NCBI RefSeq assembly: GCF_902686445.1
Contig: NC_062214.1
Span: 55,897,177 to 55,961,176, forward strand
Origin: Sciurus carolinensis
Lineage: Eukaryota; Chordata; Mammalia; Rodentia; Sciuridae
Direction: 5' to 3'
DNA: 64,000 nt
Part shown: piece by piece, positions 21,014 through 33,170 of the stretch
How the letters are laid out: each line of letters begins with the position of its first letter
Position numbering within the stretch: the stretch's first letter is position 1
Translations under genes and position numbers: made by a program
Notes under the pieces: model-generated
Databases searched by the model: none
What the model was told of the DNA's origin: nothing
What the model saw: only the letters and a program-made list of their open reading frames with translations

Positions 21014-21639
21014 TAGTCTAACTTCTAAGTTAGGAGTTAGTCTAAATCTAACTTGTTATACGTATATAAGTCTAACTTTAGTTATTAAGAGTACAGTGTA
21101 AGTACTGAGAACAAACTGAGTTACTTTCTGAAGATGTAGCTATTTGTGCCCTAAACTTAATTCTTTACAAAATTATAGAAAGCACAATAATACACAGTCT
21201 ATGTTGAGCTGTCCAAGCACTGACATCATCATGTTTCATGCAGCCTCTGGAAAACTCCATTGTCAACTCATGAGAAAACAACCATGAAAAAGGTAGATGA
21301 TGTCTTGCTGTTATTATTAAATTAATTTTTATCTCATATACCTGCTAAAAGGGGTTCCTGGGTTATACTTTGAAAACCACTGATCTGAAATCAGTCCTAT
21401 TGCCAGTGATTGATGCAGGCAGTCGTGTGGCACAATTCTGGCCAGTGGGACAGGAAGAGAATCGTGCTGGGTAGTTTCTGGGAAACTCTCTTACTGCTTA
21501 AGAGAGGAATATAAGAGATAATCTCTTCTTCCATTGGGCATTGATAAGCTGGATACGAATACCTGGAATGGTTGTAGCCACCTCATGACATTGAATTGTC
21601 ATTAACTCCTGTCTTCCTTTCTAATTTCATGTTCAATGT

Positions 21640-22330
21640 TTAGCAAACCCCATTAGCTCCACTGCTAAAGTATGTCCAGTATCTGATCACCTCCCACCAC
21701 CTTCACACTCCCACCTAATCCAAGCCACTATTATTTCTCACTTGAGTTATTGCAATATTTTCCTAATTTTGCTATTCCCCTTGCTCCCTGTATGATCCAC
21801 AGGGCAGTCAGGGTGGGTGGTTTTTTAAAAAAGAAATCCAGTTCTGAGTTATTTTCAAAACTTTTTGATGACTTACCCTTTCTCAGGGTAAAGGCCTCAG
21901 TCCTTACCATGAGCAGTAGGACCCTCCTGACCTGGCTCCAGCCGTCTCTGTCTGCTGCTCTCCATATCCCTATTCATCCTATCTTCCCTGCCCACTTCTG
22001 TTCTTCAGACAAGCCAGGCATGCTCTGGTCTCAAGGTCTTTGCCCTTGCATTTCCCTCTGTCTGCAATGCTCTTCCCCTAGATGTTTGCATCACTTGCTA
22101 CTTGGTTCTTCAAGGCATTTGCTCAGAGATACCTTACCACCAACCTTCAGCTTCACCTGGGACTCCTTTATCCCATTATCTTGCTTTATTTTTCTCCACG
22201 ACTTTTCCATATTGACATATTATGTAATTATTTACTCTCCCCTCAACATATGCAAGTTCCATGAGGGTTTTGTTTTGCTTCATGCTGTAATCCTGTCCCC
22301 TGGAAAAATACTTGACTCTTAGTAGAGCTT
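21640..22330 (+). mobile_element. L2 LINE 3' region
   Basis: About 690 bases of L2: TTACCATGAGCAGTAGGACC, CTCAAGGTCTTTGCCCTTGC, TCCCTCTGTCTGCAATGCTC, AAGTTCCATGAGGGTTTTG and the end ATACTTGACTCTTAGTAGAGC. The 190-codon frame at 21750-22322 runs wholly inside it and is a chance opening of the L2 3' region, not a gene. Confidence 0.82.
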
Positions 22331-24204
22331 ATTAATTAAGAATTCTAGATAGAAAAAAGTGTATGGAAAAGAGGAAATAGTTACTAAGAATTTCATAGAC
22401 TTAAAGAAAGAGAGGAAAGAACTTGGATTTGAAAAGTTCACAGAAGATGGGACAGATGGACTCAAAACAAACACTCAAGCAGGACACATAACAGATTCTC
22501 AGAACACTGAACACGGGGAGAAATTCTGAAAGTTTACAGAAAGAAAAAGCAGATCATGTACAAATACAAGGATTACATTGACATCATGTTGCTTAATAGG
22601 AGGAAGCAAAGAGGCATGATAAATAGGATTTGTAAATAAATTAGAAAGATTTGTCATCTTCTAAGAGAAATAAATTTTGAAAAACGCTGTAACCATCATG
22701 AGTCAGTTCTAAGTAATTCCAGCATGACAGGGAGTGGGCAATGTGCAGGGGATGTAGAGACCAGCAAGAAGTGAGTGCCAATGGAAAGACATTAATCATG
22801 AAAAAGGTTAAGTATGGTTCTCAAAAAGTTAGGGAAAGCAGTGGTAGAAGAATAGAAGAATCCAGCAGAAGACAATCTGATTCAGGCAGTGGAAAGTACA
22901 TAAGAGAGAGAAAGTATATATCATAAATACAGTCAACACAAAATAAGATGGTTGAAATAGTCCTAATGTACTAGAAATTAAATAAATGTAAATGAATTAG
23001 ACTCATTGATTGGATTATAAACAAAACATAGACAGAACAAGATCAAACAACATGTTATCTAGAGACTGAGGCAGATGCTGGTATTATTCCAGTTCTTTCT
23101 TCCTTGTTGCTTTTCTCTACAGAGGTTGAAATAGTACATTGTTACTTTCTTAATCTCTTTTATAAGGGGAGTAATCATAGGACCCATGGTTCTGACCCAT
23201 GAGACGCAAGTGGAAGTTTCCAGGACAACATTGGTAGAGAAAAACTATATAGAAAGCTTGCATAGATCAATATATATAAAAAAATTAAAATAGTAATCAA
23301 AAAATTTCTTCCATCAAAAATCCCTAGGACAATCATCATATTATACAAATATTCCAGGGGGTAGGAATGAAATAAATAAAATTATTTTTGAGACTAGCAT
23401 AATCTTGGGTACAAAACTGATGAAGGATACCACATGGAAAGAAAATAATAAACCTTTTTCATTTATAAACATAAATGAGAAAATCCAAAATAAGATACCA
23501 ACTGAACTAATTGAGATGCTTATTTTTTAAAAAAAATAAAACATCATGATCAAGTCAGGTTTATCCAAGGAATGCAAGGAAAGTTCAATATCAGAAAAAG
23601 AAAAATAAAAGGTCAATGTAATCAACCATCTCAATAGATAAAAGAAGAAAAAAGCACACCAAAGGTAGAGGCACTTCTATTCTACTCAGTAAATACAGAA
23701 GTGGTTTCTGATAAAGTAAACATTTGTTTATGACATTTTATATTCTTAGGAAACTAAGACTACGTGGGAACTACCTTGATAAAGGTTATCTACCAAAAAT
23801 ATTATAACGAAAGAGAAACTTTAGTGGCATTTATTTTAAAGTTAGAAATAAGGCAAAGATGTTTGTTATGTAACACAACATTTGGAGTGTCACCAATGCA
23901 ATGAGACAAGAAAAATAAATAATGGAACAATTATGAGGGAAGAGATAAAATTGTTATTACTTATAGATAAGAAGATTGATTAGGTAAAAATCCAACAGAA
24001 CCTACAAAACTAGTACTAATAAAAGAGTTTAGCTAATTTATCAGATTCAAGATCAAATTGAAAACATCAATAACATTTCTATACTCCAGGAAACTAACCA
24101 GAAAATAAGAAAGTATTTGCAATAGTAACAAAAATTTGAACCAAAATGATTATTGAGATTTAAATAAATAAAATTAAATTCTTAAGTGAATATGAGAATA
24201 AATG

Positions 24205-24310
24205 AGGAGATAGACTTGTGCTATCCTATCCATAGCAACTAGCCATATGTGTCTATTGAGCTATTTAAAAAATTCATATGTGGCTTGCATTGTATTTCAG
24301 TAGTAGACCA
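24205..24310. mobile_element. Fragment of a non-autonomous hAT element
   Basis: TGTGCTATCCTATCCATAGC, AACTAGCCATATGTGTCTATTGAGC and ATTCATATGTGGCTTGCATT resemble the half-palindromic hAT element built on CTAGCCACATGTGGCTATTGAG. The other half is missing or diverged. Confidence 0.45.
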
Positions 24311-24915
24311 TATTTCTGGATGGATAATTTATTTTAATGATGTCAACTGTCCTTTAATCTAAAGCTAGTGCAACTCCTCATCACAATTCCAGCAGGTATG
24401 TGTGTGTGTAAACTTGGAATAATGACCAAGAGCCAATATAATGGGGCAATTTACAGGAAGTGAAACTTGAATGACTAGGACCTATTTGAAGAGATACTTT
24501 ATCTCAACACATAGAAGAAAACAATTAAATGAATAAAAAGCCATCATTTTATACTTCAAAGATTGGCAGTTGTTAGAAAGTTGGATAATATAAAGTGCTG
24601 GTAAGATAGTGAGGAAGGAGACCCTCATGAACTATGAGGGTTACAGGCATTCTGGAAACCAATCCATCAGTGAGGACAAGTGAGCATCTTATTAGTCAGC
24701 AAACAGAATCTGGGGCATAGAAGCCCAAGACTTTCAAGCAAAGATCCATCAAGGGAAACACACATAGATGTTTGTTATTATATTACTGGACACAACTCAG
24801 GTACTCATCACTAGACAGATGGATCAATGTATTGGTGGCATCTGCTGGACTATCATAGGACACAGATACATCTGATACATCTTTCAAACAATGCCAAGAT
24901 TAAAATTTGTAAATA

Positions 24916-25130
24916 ACCGGGCTCAATGGTGCACACCTGTAATTCCAGCGGTTCAGAAGGCTGAGGCAGGAGGATCGTGAGTTTAAAGCCAGTCTTAGCA
25001 ACTTAACAAGATGCTAAGCAACTCAGTGAGACCCTGTCTCTAAATAAAATACAAAAACAGGGCTGGGTATGTGGCTCAGTGGTCAAGTGCCCCTGAGTTC
25101 AATCCCTGGTACAAAAAAAGAAAAATAAAG
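24916..25130 (+). mobile_element. B1-ID dimeric SINE
   Basis: Complete sense dimer: CGGGCTCAATGGTGCACACC, GGAGGATCGTGAGTTTAAAG, AGGGCTGGGTATGTGGCTCAG and TGAGTTCAATCCCTGGTAC. It is flanked by TTGTAAATA at 24907-24915 and 25131-25139. Confidence 0.95.
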
Positions 25131-25399
25131 TTGTAAATAGAGTGACTCTCTACCAATGAAAATAAAATCACTTGTACCCACCAGAACACTGTTTTTCCAA
25201 AAGCATATAGCTGTAAAGAATGCATGTTAAACATATTCCAATGCTGTTGTCAGTGAACAGGGAGTGAGAGTGAAGATGTGTGAAGGGGAAGGGATGGAAA
25301 TGAAAGAGCAGTCATTTATGAAACTTGATGTGAGTGAACTTCCCTAATTTTGGGTACCTGAAACCCTAAAATACAATAAAATAATACAATATGATTAAT

Positions 25400-26370
25400 G
25401 TTTTTAAAAGTAACCCAGAGGTGAAAAATGATCTGATTTAACCAAGAGAATCAGATGTTTGTCTCCTGGGAAAAGCTTCCCTGTCGAAGTTACTCCTGAG
25501 AACCCTCATTTTTTTTCCAAGGTGGCCACTTACTGCAGACTCACAGTGTACCAGGCATGCGTGAAGTTCCTGTAATCCTGTGTAGAAGGTGCGGGACAAA
25601 CTGAAACTCACTTTCCTTTGAGGGGTGGACAGCTTTCCTGGTCAGGCCTGGGAGGCACCTCGACTGGGCAGGCAGGCAGTTTGCGAAACATAGCTGGGCC
25701 CCTGTACAGGCCTGAGGTAACCCAGCCGCAGCCAGGCCTGCTCCTCCTGGGCTGTGGAGAATGGGCTCCTCTGTGTGCCCTTGTTTGCTTTGGTTTCAAG
25801 CTTAAAAAAAAAAAATGATTTCACACATAATTAGGGCTGTGGCAGTGAGATTGTGTTCGAGGTGCTTTTACTGGAAATATCAAGAGGAGGGACAAGGGAG
25901 GGCTGTGTTCCTCTTCCAGCCAGGGCCAGAGGAGGAGGAGGAGTGAGCTGCTGGGAGGATGGGACAACAGGCCGTGTTCAAGGTGGGAAGCAGCTTTCCC
26001 GGAGGCAGGCTCAGCTGTGGGGGCGGAGGCTGACTGTGGAGGTGGCAGCGTGTGTGGGGTGCCTGTGTGCACTGTGTGTACGTGTGGTGTACGTGCTGCA
26101 TGCTTGTGGTGAGTTGGGGGGTGGGGAGTGTGGGCTGGCAAGAGGTGGGAGCTGTTACCTGCTCCTGCCTCTCCTTCCCTTCCCTTTCCCCATCTCTCCA
26201 GCTGCCTATGGATTACTGCCTCAAAGAGAGAAGAGAGGTGAGGGAGCAAGTAAAGGTGAAGAGGGAGGCAGAGGGAGAGGCCCCACCACAAGAGAGACTG
26301 AAGGAACAGGCAGAAAAGTAGGAGGACAGAGGCATTGTACACTTCTGCTTGAGTCTGCACAACCTGTGCA
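25400..26370. other. Unassigned GC-richer segment with overlapping frames
   Basis: The part 25600-26370 is G-rich on the plus strand and holds opposite-strand frames of 175 codons (25853-26380 +) and 184 codons (25821-26375 -). The peptides are low-complexity (GGGG, Ser/His/Pro-rich), fully overlap, and have no domain I recognise. A GT-rich tract lies at 26045-26115. CpG count is low, so it is not a CpG island. Confidence 0.45.
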
Positions 26371-26374
26371 GCCA

Positions 26375-26495
26375 CCCTAAGCCAGGCCCAGGCAGCCTGA
26401 GTTCTGGCCCTGGCTCCGTTTGTTCAGCAGGTCTCTCAACTTTTTTGGACCTCAGATGACTTTTCCATCATGAAGCTAGGGCTGGACCATCAGAC
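26375..26495 (+). mobile_element. MIR SINE fragment
   Basis: CAGCCTGAGTTCTGGCCCTGG, GGTCTCTCAACTTTTTTGG and CCTCAGATGACTTTTCCATC follow the sense order of the MIR core. Confidence 0.5.
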
Positions 26496-26708
26496 CTTGT
26501 AGCATGATAACCCTTGGAAAAATGTTTAGGGAATACCAATTACATTTATCACCTCAGAGATTCTCAGTGCACATGGTATATTAAAGGTTGGGAGGAGTCC
26601 ATAGTAATTTACAACCCTGTCCCACTTGGAATTTGTGTTACTGAGCACTTCCTAAAATATTTAATTATGGAGCACCTCCCCCCTTTTTTGCATATCAGTT
26701 AACATATT

Positions 26709-27140
26709 GCGAGTTCCTGTCACTATTGCTATGAAATAAAACACCTCAAAACTTAGTGACACAGAACAGTCATTTCATTATGCTCATGAATTCTGTGGAT
26801 CAGAAATTCAGGACACAGAGGGATACTTGTCTTTACTCCTTGCTATTTAGGGACTCTGTGGCTGGAGACATCTTCACTCGCATGCCCAGCACTTGATCCT
26901 GGCTGCTCTTGGGACCTCAGCTTAAAGCGTGAGCTGGGGCACCTACAGGTGGCCTGAGTGTGCACCTTCTGGCTTGCAGCCTCAGGGGTAGCCAGACTTC
27001 TTATAGGGTGGGTCAGGTCTCCATAGTAAGTGGTCTAAGAGATCCAGGTGGGGCTTTTGTCCCCTCCCATGACTTGGCTTGGAGTGTCAAAGACACTGAA
27101 GAAGAACACAGGGATGGGAGAGATTGTCACAATCATTTTT
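26709..27140 (-). mobile_element. MaLR/MLT-type LTR, antisense
   Basis: CTATTGCTATGAAATAAAAC, AACTTAGTGACACAGAACAG, TCATTATGCTCATGAATTCTGTGG and CACCTACAGGTGGCCTGAG match the antisense pattern of an ancient MaLR-like LTR. The far end is indistinct. Confidence 0.55.
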
Positions 27141-27429
27141 GGAAGATGCATCTGGCATAGTCTGAAATGGTGAGCTAGAGCTTAATGGACTTCTAAGGAC
27201 TTTTGAAATCTGAAATTCCACCAAGACTCCGTTCTTTGATTTTTGACCCCTACTCTCTCTCTCTCTCTCACACATGTGGTCCAAACTGCCACTTTTAGGT
27301 CTGCCTAGGCTACCCCTCACTGGGTTCCTTCCCTGCCTTGTGGGAAGTCCCATATCCTGACTACCTGAGATAATAGGATAGATATGTTTGATCATGGTCT
27401 TGGCCTGGTGCTCCTAAACCCTTGTGATT

Positions 27430-27995
27430 GTTCAATTAATGAGTGCCTTTGAAATGCTAATGAGATGAGTTTTGATTGAGGGGCTTCAACATAGCTTCAG
27501 GATGGGGCTGGTTGCAAAAGGGTTGGAACTTTTAACCTTACCACCCCTGACCTCCTCCTTAGGAAGGGGAGAGGGTCTGGAGATTGAGTTCAATCATCAA
27601 TGACCAATAATTTGATCAATTGCCTATGTGATGAAACCTTTACAATAAACTCATAAGAGTAAATGAAGTGCTTTTTTGATTTCTGTGATCCATTCCAGCA
27701 AATTATCAGCCTAAGGAAGGAATCATGGGAACCCCTGATTTTTAGCTGGTCAGCAGAAGAACAGGAAGCCCAGGGCTTGAGACTGGTGTTTGAAGTGGGG
27801 GACAGTCTTGTGTTACTGAGCCCTTAATGTGCGAAGTCTATGCTCAGTTCAAGTAATTAGTGACAGAGTTAGTTGAATTAAACTGAGGGACACCCAGTTG
27901 GTGTCTGGCGAGTTGAGGAAGTGGTTCATCTGAGGAAAGATCATCTGGTGGCAGAAGTGTCGTGGGTAAGAACTGTTCTTAGCACCCCGTATTCT
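27430..27995 (+). mobile_element. Degraded endogenous-retrovirus LTR, family not named
   Basis: GGTCTGGAGATTGAGTTCAATC, CAATTGCCTATGTGATGAAACC, TTTACAATAAACTCATAAG (polyadenylation signal) and ..GGAACCCCTGATTTTTAGC..GAAGTGGGGGACAGTCTTG follow the layout of a mammalian ERV LTR. I cannot name the family with confidence. Confidence 0.5.
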
Positions 27996-28935
27996 TTGTG
28001 CAGTCCCCCACTTCTAAGCCCATGTCTTTTCCTACTGAACTTTCTTTTCTTGAATCAACCAACAATTACAATGCTAGACTTTATGCCAGTAAACTAGTGA
28101 GGAGATAAAGTCAAGTACCTAGGAAAAGGGGTCAGCTTAGAGGTGAAGGTGTGTGGAAGTTAACTAGGTGAGAGTATTTCACATTTTCTAGATGTGAAAA
28201 GATGCTGAGGTAGCAAGGGTCAAGGCCAATAGAAGGCATTGGAATGCAGTCTGCAGTTGGGGTGTGGAGATCTATGGTGAAGAGATGTGAGATGATCTCT
28301 CAGGGGTAGTCCAGGCAAGTGTTTGTAGACCTTTTTGAAGCTTTTGGATTCAATTCCAGGACTAACGAGTAGAGTTATGGACATGGATGGATCATAATGA
28401 AGATTTCCATTTTGAAAAAAATGGATGTAGGGTGAGTGGGGACAGCTGGGAGGTCACTTTGGTGTTGACACAGAGATGGGAAGAAGTGGATGACTTTTTC
28501 AGATATTTAGGGAACAGGGTCTGGCTTCAGCATAAGGAGGTAGTTGAACATAAGGGTCAGAGTTCAGAGAAGAGACTTGGGCTAGTGACAGGACCGCAGG
28601 AGTAAGCATCCTGTGAAAGGTCAATGAAAGATGTGCAGAGGGAACAGAGAGTGGAGGGAGAGACAGGGCAGTGAGGAAGTGCCTGGTCATGTGTGAGAAT
28701 CCTAAGTTAACATCATTTCAGTTAGGAACTTTACAAAATCTTACTGAACCTGGGTGGAACCTTCTTAATCTCTGGCCATTCATCCTGTGCCTGAGCATGG
28801 ACCAAGCTCCCTCAGGGGTCTCTACCTCTATCCTGTGGAGAGAAAAGATGAGGTGGACGGTGAAAGCTTCTTGGACCTGAAGGAGCAAGAGAGTTCTGAG
28901 TCTCTTCCATATTTGGGGAATTATTCTTTGTTAAA
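27996..28935. other. Unassigned intergenic DNA
   Basis: No confident call. The piece 28260-28520 weakly resembles antisense L2-type text. The frames at 28387-28605 and 28671-28880 have no recognisable motif. Confidence 0.4.
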
Positions 28936-28939
28936 AATG

Positions 28940-30330
28940 GATAAATTCTAAAATGTGGTCAATTTTATTTGGAAATAATCATATAAACTTATAGACAACA
29001 TAAAAAAATAAAATCAGTGCAAATGCACCAGTAATCCCTAGCCCGGATTCACCTACTGTTAACATTTTGCCCATCTTCTTTATCATTTCCTTCCTTCCTT
29101 CTTTCCTTCCTTCCTTATTCTCTTTCTTTCTCTGTCTTCAATAATCTACCTATCTCTCCATCCATCCATCATCATCTAGATAATTTATTTTCTGAGTAAT
29201 TTGAGGGTGGTTTACATACACCATGCATCATAGTCCTTTAATACTACGTATTTCTGTCTATTTCCTAAGAATAGGTTATATACTCTTGTAAATAACCATA
29301 GAACAATAGTCAACTTCAGTAAATTTATCATTGATGCAATATTTTAACAAATCTGCCATTTGTATTCCAATTTTGTCCACTGACCCAATGATGTCCTTTA
29401 CAGCATTTCCTATCCTCCAAGATAGGAGGATCCAGTCTAGGGTCAAGGTTTAAATGTCATGCTTCTTTAGCCTTCTTTAATCTGGAACATTCTACAGCTT
29501 TCTTTGTCTTCTATGACCCTGGGCTTTTTGAAAGAATATAGCATGAACTCCCTCCCTCCCTTTTCTTAGCTCATTTTATGTTTCCCTGATGTTTCCTCGT
29601 TATTACGTTGGGGTTCGTATTCTTTCCCGAATACTGAACAGGTCCTTCTCAGGGCATCACATCTGGAGGCACTTGATGCCCACCTGTCTCTTATCAATGA
29701 TGTTAATTTTGACCACTCAATCTAGGTGTCTGATTTTTTTCTTGTATAATCATTATTTTTTTCCCATACAATAATTAACAATCCCTGGAGATACACTTTC
29801 TAATAGTCTTCATTAAAATTTTCTCCCAGATTTAGCACCCACTGATTCTTTGTGCTGAAACCAGTCTTTATTGTGATAGTTGTAAAATGATGATTTCCCA
29901 ACTCCACCACTCCCACCACATTTAGCAATCAGTATTCCACTACAACCAAGAGCACTTACTGGCCCCTATTTATTTATTATTTATTGTTACCACATACTCA
30001 TAAATTTCTATTTTTCCCCCAGCACTTTGTAAGTGTTTATAAATAAAGATTTGGTGCTCTGCATTGTCCTAGCGTTAGTTGATGGGTGTTCCTTCAAGCT
30101 GAGTTCCATGTTTTTATGATATGTCCCCATCATTTATTGAGCACTTACTTGCTGGTTTAACTTGGACCAACTCTGCCCTGTACCTGGAATCAGTCTTTTC
30201 TTTGAGGAGTTTTGGATCCTTTCAGTGGAGAATGGTGTTAGTGACCAAGATCTGGACACCAGGTGGGCTAATTGCTACTGGGGTATCTTTGTTTCTTGGA
30301 ATTGTATACTGAAAATATTGACATAATTAA
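28940..30330. mobile_element. Old LINE-1 3' UTR-type region
   Basis: Ordered matches to the long 3' region of old LINE-1 elements: GGTCCTTCTCAGGGCATCAC, ATCTGGAGGCACTTGATGCC, TGTTAATTTTGACCACTC, CTGAAACCAGTCTTTATTGTG, GATATGTCCCCATCATTTATTGAGC and GTGGAGAATGGTGTTAGTGACC..AAGATCTGGACACCAGG. I leave the strand open because I recognise the block but not its direction with certainty. A (TTCC)n run lies at 29087-29116. Confidence 0.65.
29087..29116. repeat. (TTCC)n microsatellite
   Basis: About seven TTCC units with one interruption. Confidence 0.92.
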
Positions 30331-30334
30331 TGTT

Positions 30335-32555
30335 TTAATAAAATGCAACATAGTAGAATTGTACTATTTGCAAAAGAATGATAAAATTTATATAAGACTG
30401 CATTATTTCATAGTGCACTGTAGTTCTGTCTTGGGATATGGAAGCTGAGTGATAATCATTATCTTCTATCCATCTTGGAAGCACTATGTACCAATGGCCT
30501 CATTGTGGAGAATTTTTAGGGTCTGAGTTTGAGAACGTAAAGTCCATGTGCCAAATGCCATGGACTCTGTGCCACACCCCTTGTTCCAGTCACCTCCTGA
30601 TTACTGGTTAGCATTTGAATAGCACTGGTTATAAAGCTCTTCTTAAACTGCACATGCCTAATTGTTTACTTGAGAACAAGCTCCCCTCTGTGACCTTGTT
30701 GGTCTAGAGCTGACCAGAGATGCTGACCTTTCCCTAGTTGGGCACTTTGGTCCATCTGGTCCCAACAATAGATCCTTCTTTGGTTCCTTTGGGCTTCCCC
30801 CTCTTTTTTTCTGTAAACAGTTGTAAAACAAGCTGTACCTCCTGAGCTGAGCCCAATCTACGCCAGAGAAGAACTCAGATTGGCTCTGATGTTGAAGATG
30901 ATCAAGGTCTTCTATTTTGAGAAAAAACATGAATGTTTAATCTTATTATGGCTCCTTCCATTTATAAAACAGTGGTCTCACCTTCTGACCTGCAGTACCC
31001 TGGGCCTCGGAGCTACGAGTCTTGTATAGGCTACTGCAGACCTTGTCCTGTAGGGAGAGATTGGATACTAAGGCTTGGGGTCTAGAATGAAAGTAAGCAG
31101 CCTCTCACCAGAAACATCTTGAACTCAATTCATAACGTTTTATTGTGCAGGAGCCTGTTCTGGGTGCAGTGGGGAAGCCTCAAAGAGCCTCCAGTTTAGT
31201 GGTGAAACAAACTCAACCAACAGGAATATGATAGGCAGTGGCCACTGCTTTTAGGTAAGAGAGCAATTTCTATGTCAATCCAAAGAAGTGAGCAATTTCT
31301 GCAACCAGGAGGAGGCTCCTGGAGGGGTGGTATGAGAGCAGGGTCCTGAAGGACAAGGAAGAGGACAAGGGAAGAGGAGGTTGAAGGTAAGTCTGGAGAA
31401 GCAAGTCCTCTCTTCATCCTAGGTCCCCTCCCAAAGTCACCCTGGCTGGTTTTGGTGGAGATTGCAAAGACTGATGTTACACAGAGGATAAAAGGGACAG
31501 GGCAGTCAGATAGCTGTGGCAATCGGAATCCTTCCCTTCGAGGTACTAGCTGGCTCCTGGGGTGGGACCCAGGCTCTGGTGTGTGTGCCATCCAAGCAGG
31601 GTCCCTAGGGTGAACTCAAGGCCAAAGTCAGGAACCCCAGAGAGCAGCTGCCACTGCTAACCTCTGCAGGGCAGGCATGCAGAGGGGAGTCTCCAATGAG
31701 GACGAACTGAAGTGGGAGCAGGACAGGAAGGACATTTTGCCACTGCAGATGTAGTCAGCCAACCCATGGAAAGGAGGATGGGAGCTGCTCTCACTTGAAA
31801 CAATTTTTTGGTCTTTACTCCTTTATAACTTAGACTGCATTTCGTCTTTAGAAGCATGATGAAAGTGACTAAAAACTAAGACCAGGAAGAAAGTCTAGAG
31901 AACTTGGCTTATTTAACAGGGGGAAATGAAACTGCTGATATCACTGTACCACTAATTCCTTAAAATTTTGTGTCACCTGGAGTTATAACAAACATCAAAG
32001 TAAGTCACCTATATGTCACTGATATGCTTCTACTACATTCGTAATAGCGGTGCACTAAATGATCCAAAGAGCTCCAGGTGTGGTGACAGTGGGGAAGAAA
32101 AACACAGAAGAGGCATCAGACATGAGGTATCTGAGGACTGTGATTGACAGGCAGCTACTGTGATCAATTATGGGAAAACGATCTTAATCCACCAGCTGCA
32201 TTTGCAGAACCTCCTATTCCCACTGCCAAACATGCTGAGGCCCCGAGCACCCCAGAAATGGGTGCTACTCTCCAGTATGTCTGCATATGTCAGTTCTCAT
32301 CTGCTTTTTGTTATTGCTGTTGACCTAGACTCAGTTGTGTTCATTTCCCGAATTGATTTATGCTGGTCATACTTATTATTGTAATGAAATAATTGAAATG
32401 AACAATATATGATACAATGAAATATGAATAAGAAAATAAATACCATTGTTGTTTTTGACAATTAAATTGAACACATTGGAAAAACACAATAAAGGCAAGT
32501 CACTAGAGAAAAAAGTATTTTCAAATAAAATAAAAGTAACTTCTTGTCCTCAATC
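30335..32555. other. Unassigned intergenic DNA
   Basis: About 2.2 kb with no confident repeat or gene. The 131-codon minus frame at 31196-31591 and the 90-codon frame at 30658-30930 have no recognisable domain. The piece 31140-31420 has L2/MIR-like wording but I could not assign it. Confidence 0.4.
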
Positions 32556-32559
32556 TGGT

Positions 32560-33030
32560 TTAAGAGCAGGCACATCTGGGACCAGATCCTGGGAAGTTGA
32601 ATCTGTTTCTTCTTATCCTGCTTCCCCCTTCAGAACATTTGCACCTATTTTTTCCTTTTCCTGGATCACCTTTCCCAAGGATGTCTGTGCCTCACTCCTT
32701 CACCCTCCAGAAGTCCTTATTCACCTCTTAACCTTAGTGGGATCTTCCCTGACCACCTAGTTAAGACCACAGTTCATTCACCACACCGGCATTTCCTCTC
32801 CCTTCCTGTATTTTTCTCCATTGCACTTAATGGACGTGTGATGTACTCCCTATTTTACATATTCATTTTATTGACTGTTGGCCTCCCTCTTCCTTCTCCT
32901 CTGTATACACTAGAATGTATGCTCCATGAGGACAGTGATATTTGTCTGTTTTGTCATCTGCTTTATGCCTAGTCCCTAGATTAGTATTTGGCCCATAATA
33001 GGTCCCTAGTAAATATTATTGATAGGCACA
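32560..33030 (+). mobile_element. L2 LINE 3' end
   Basis: TTCAGAACATTTGCACCTA, TGGGATCTTCCCTGACCACC, TTTTCTCCATTGCACTTAAT, GAATGTATGCTCCATGAGG, ACAGTGATATTTGTCTGTTT and a closing AGGTCCCTAGTAAATATTATTGA. This is a complete L2 3' end. Confidence 0.88.
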
Positions 33031-33117
33031 GGACCTCTTTCAACATCAGGGCCAGTTGGCCTATCTGAGCCCTGCAGTTAGCAGCAGCCTCTGGGGGACA
33101 GTGTGATCTGCATCACA

Positions 33118-33170
33118 TGCATGACAGAGTATGCATGGTCTGCAGACATCTGCATGACAGAGTATGCATG
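33118..33170 (+). repeat. 20-base direct repeat
   Basis: TGCATGACAGAGTATGCATG occurs at 33118-33137 and, without mismatch, at 33151-33170. Period is 33 bases. Confidence 0.95.

Larger units (their letters stand above)
17758..21382 (-). mobile_element. Near-complete hAT (Charlie-type) DNA transposon
   Basis: The left end reads CAGTGGTTCTCAGG (17758-17771) and the right end reads TTTGAAAACCACTG (21369-21382), whose reverse complement is CAGTGGTTTTCAAA. The first 12 bases match at 11 positions and are of the Charlie CAG-GGTTCTCA type. The flanking 8-mers are ATGTAAAC (17750-17757) and ATCTGAAA (21383-21390), matching at 5 of 8 positions, as expected for an old hAT duplication. Between the ends lies a decayed transposase on the minus strand (18230-20470). 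Removing the four later insertions leaves about 2.8 kb, the size of known autonomous Charlie elements. Orientation is given by the transposase. Family assignment below hAT is inference. Confidence 0.75.
22340..25395 (+). mobile_element. Old LINE-1 (L1M type), sense, with gaps
   Basis: Dispersed but ordered ORF2 signatures: AAATAAATGTAAATGAATTAGAC and ACAAGATCAAACAACATG near 22980-23055 (endonuclease region), then ATCATGATCAAGTCAGGTTTATCC, GGAATGCAAGGAAAGTTCAA and CAATGTAATCAACCATCTC (23540-23630, reverse-transcriptase region). 3' UTR-like text ends in TACAATAAAATAATACAA. All frames are broken. Unclassified DNA sits at about 23065-23290, a hAT fragment at 24205-24310 and a SINE at 24916-25130. 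Confidence 0.75.

Noticed and set aside
21750..22322. A 190-codon plus-strand open frame
   Set aside because: It lies entirely inside an L2 LINE 3' region, in which the words and their order are those of the repeat. The peptide has no domain.
25821..26380. Opposite-strand frames of 184 and 175 codons
   Set aside because: They cover the same bases on both strands, the peptides are low-complexity, CpG is not enriched and no splice or start context stands out.
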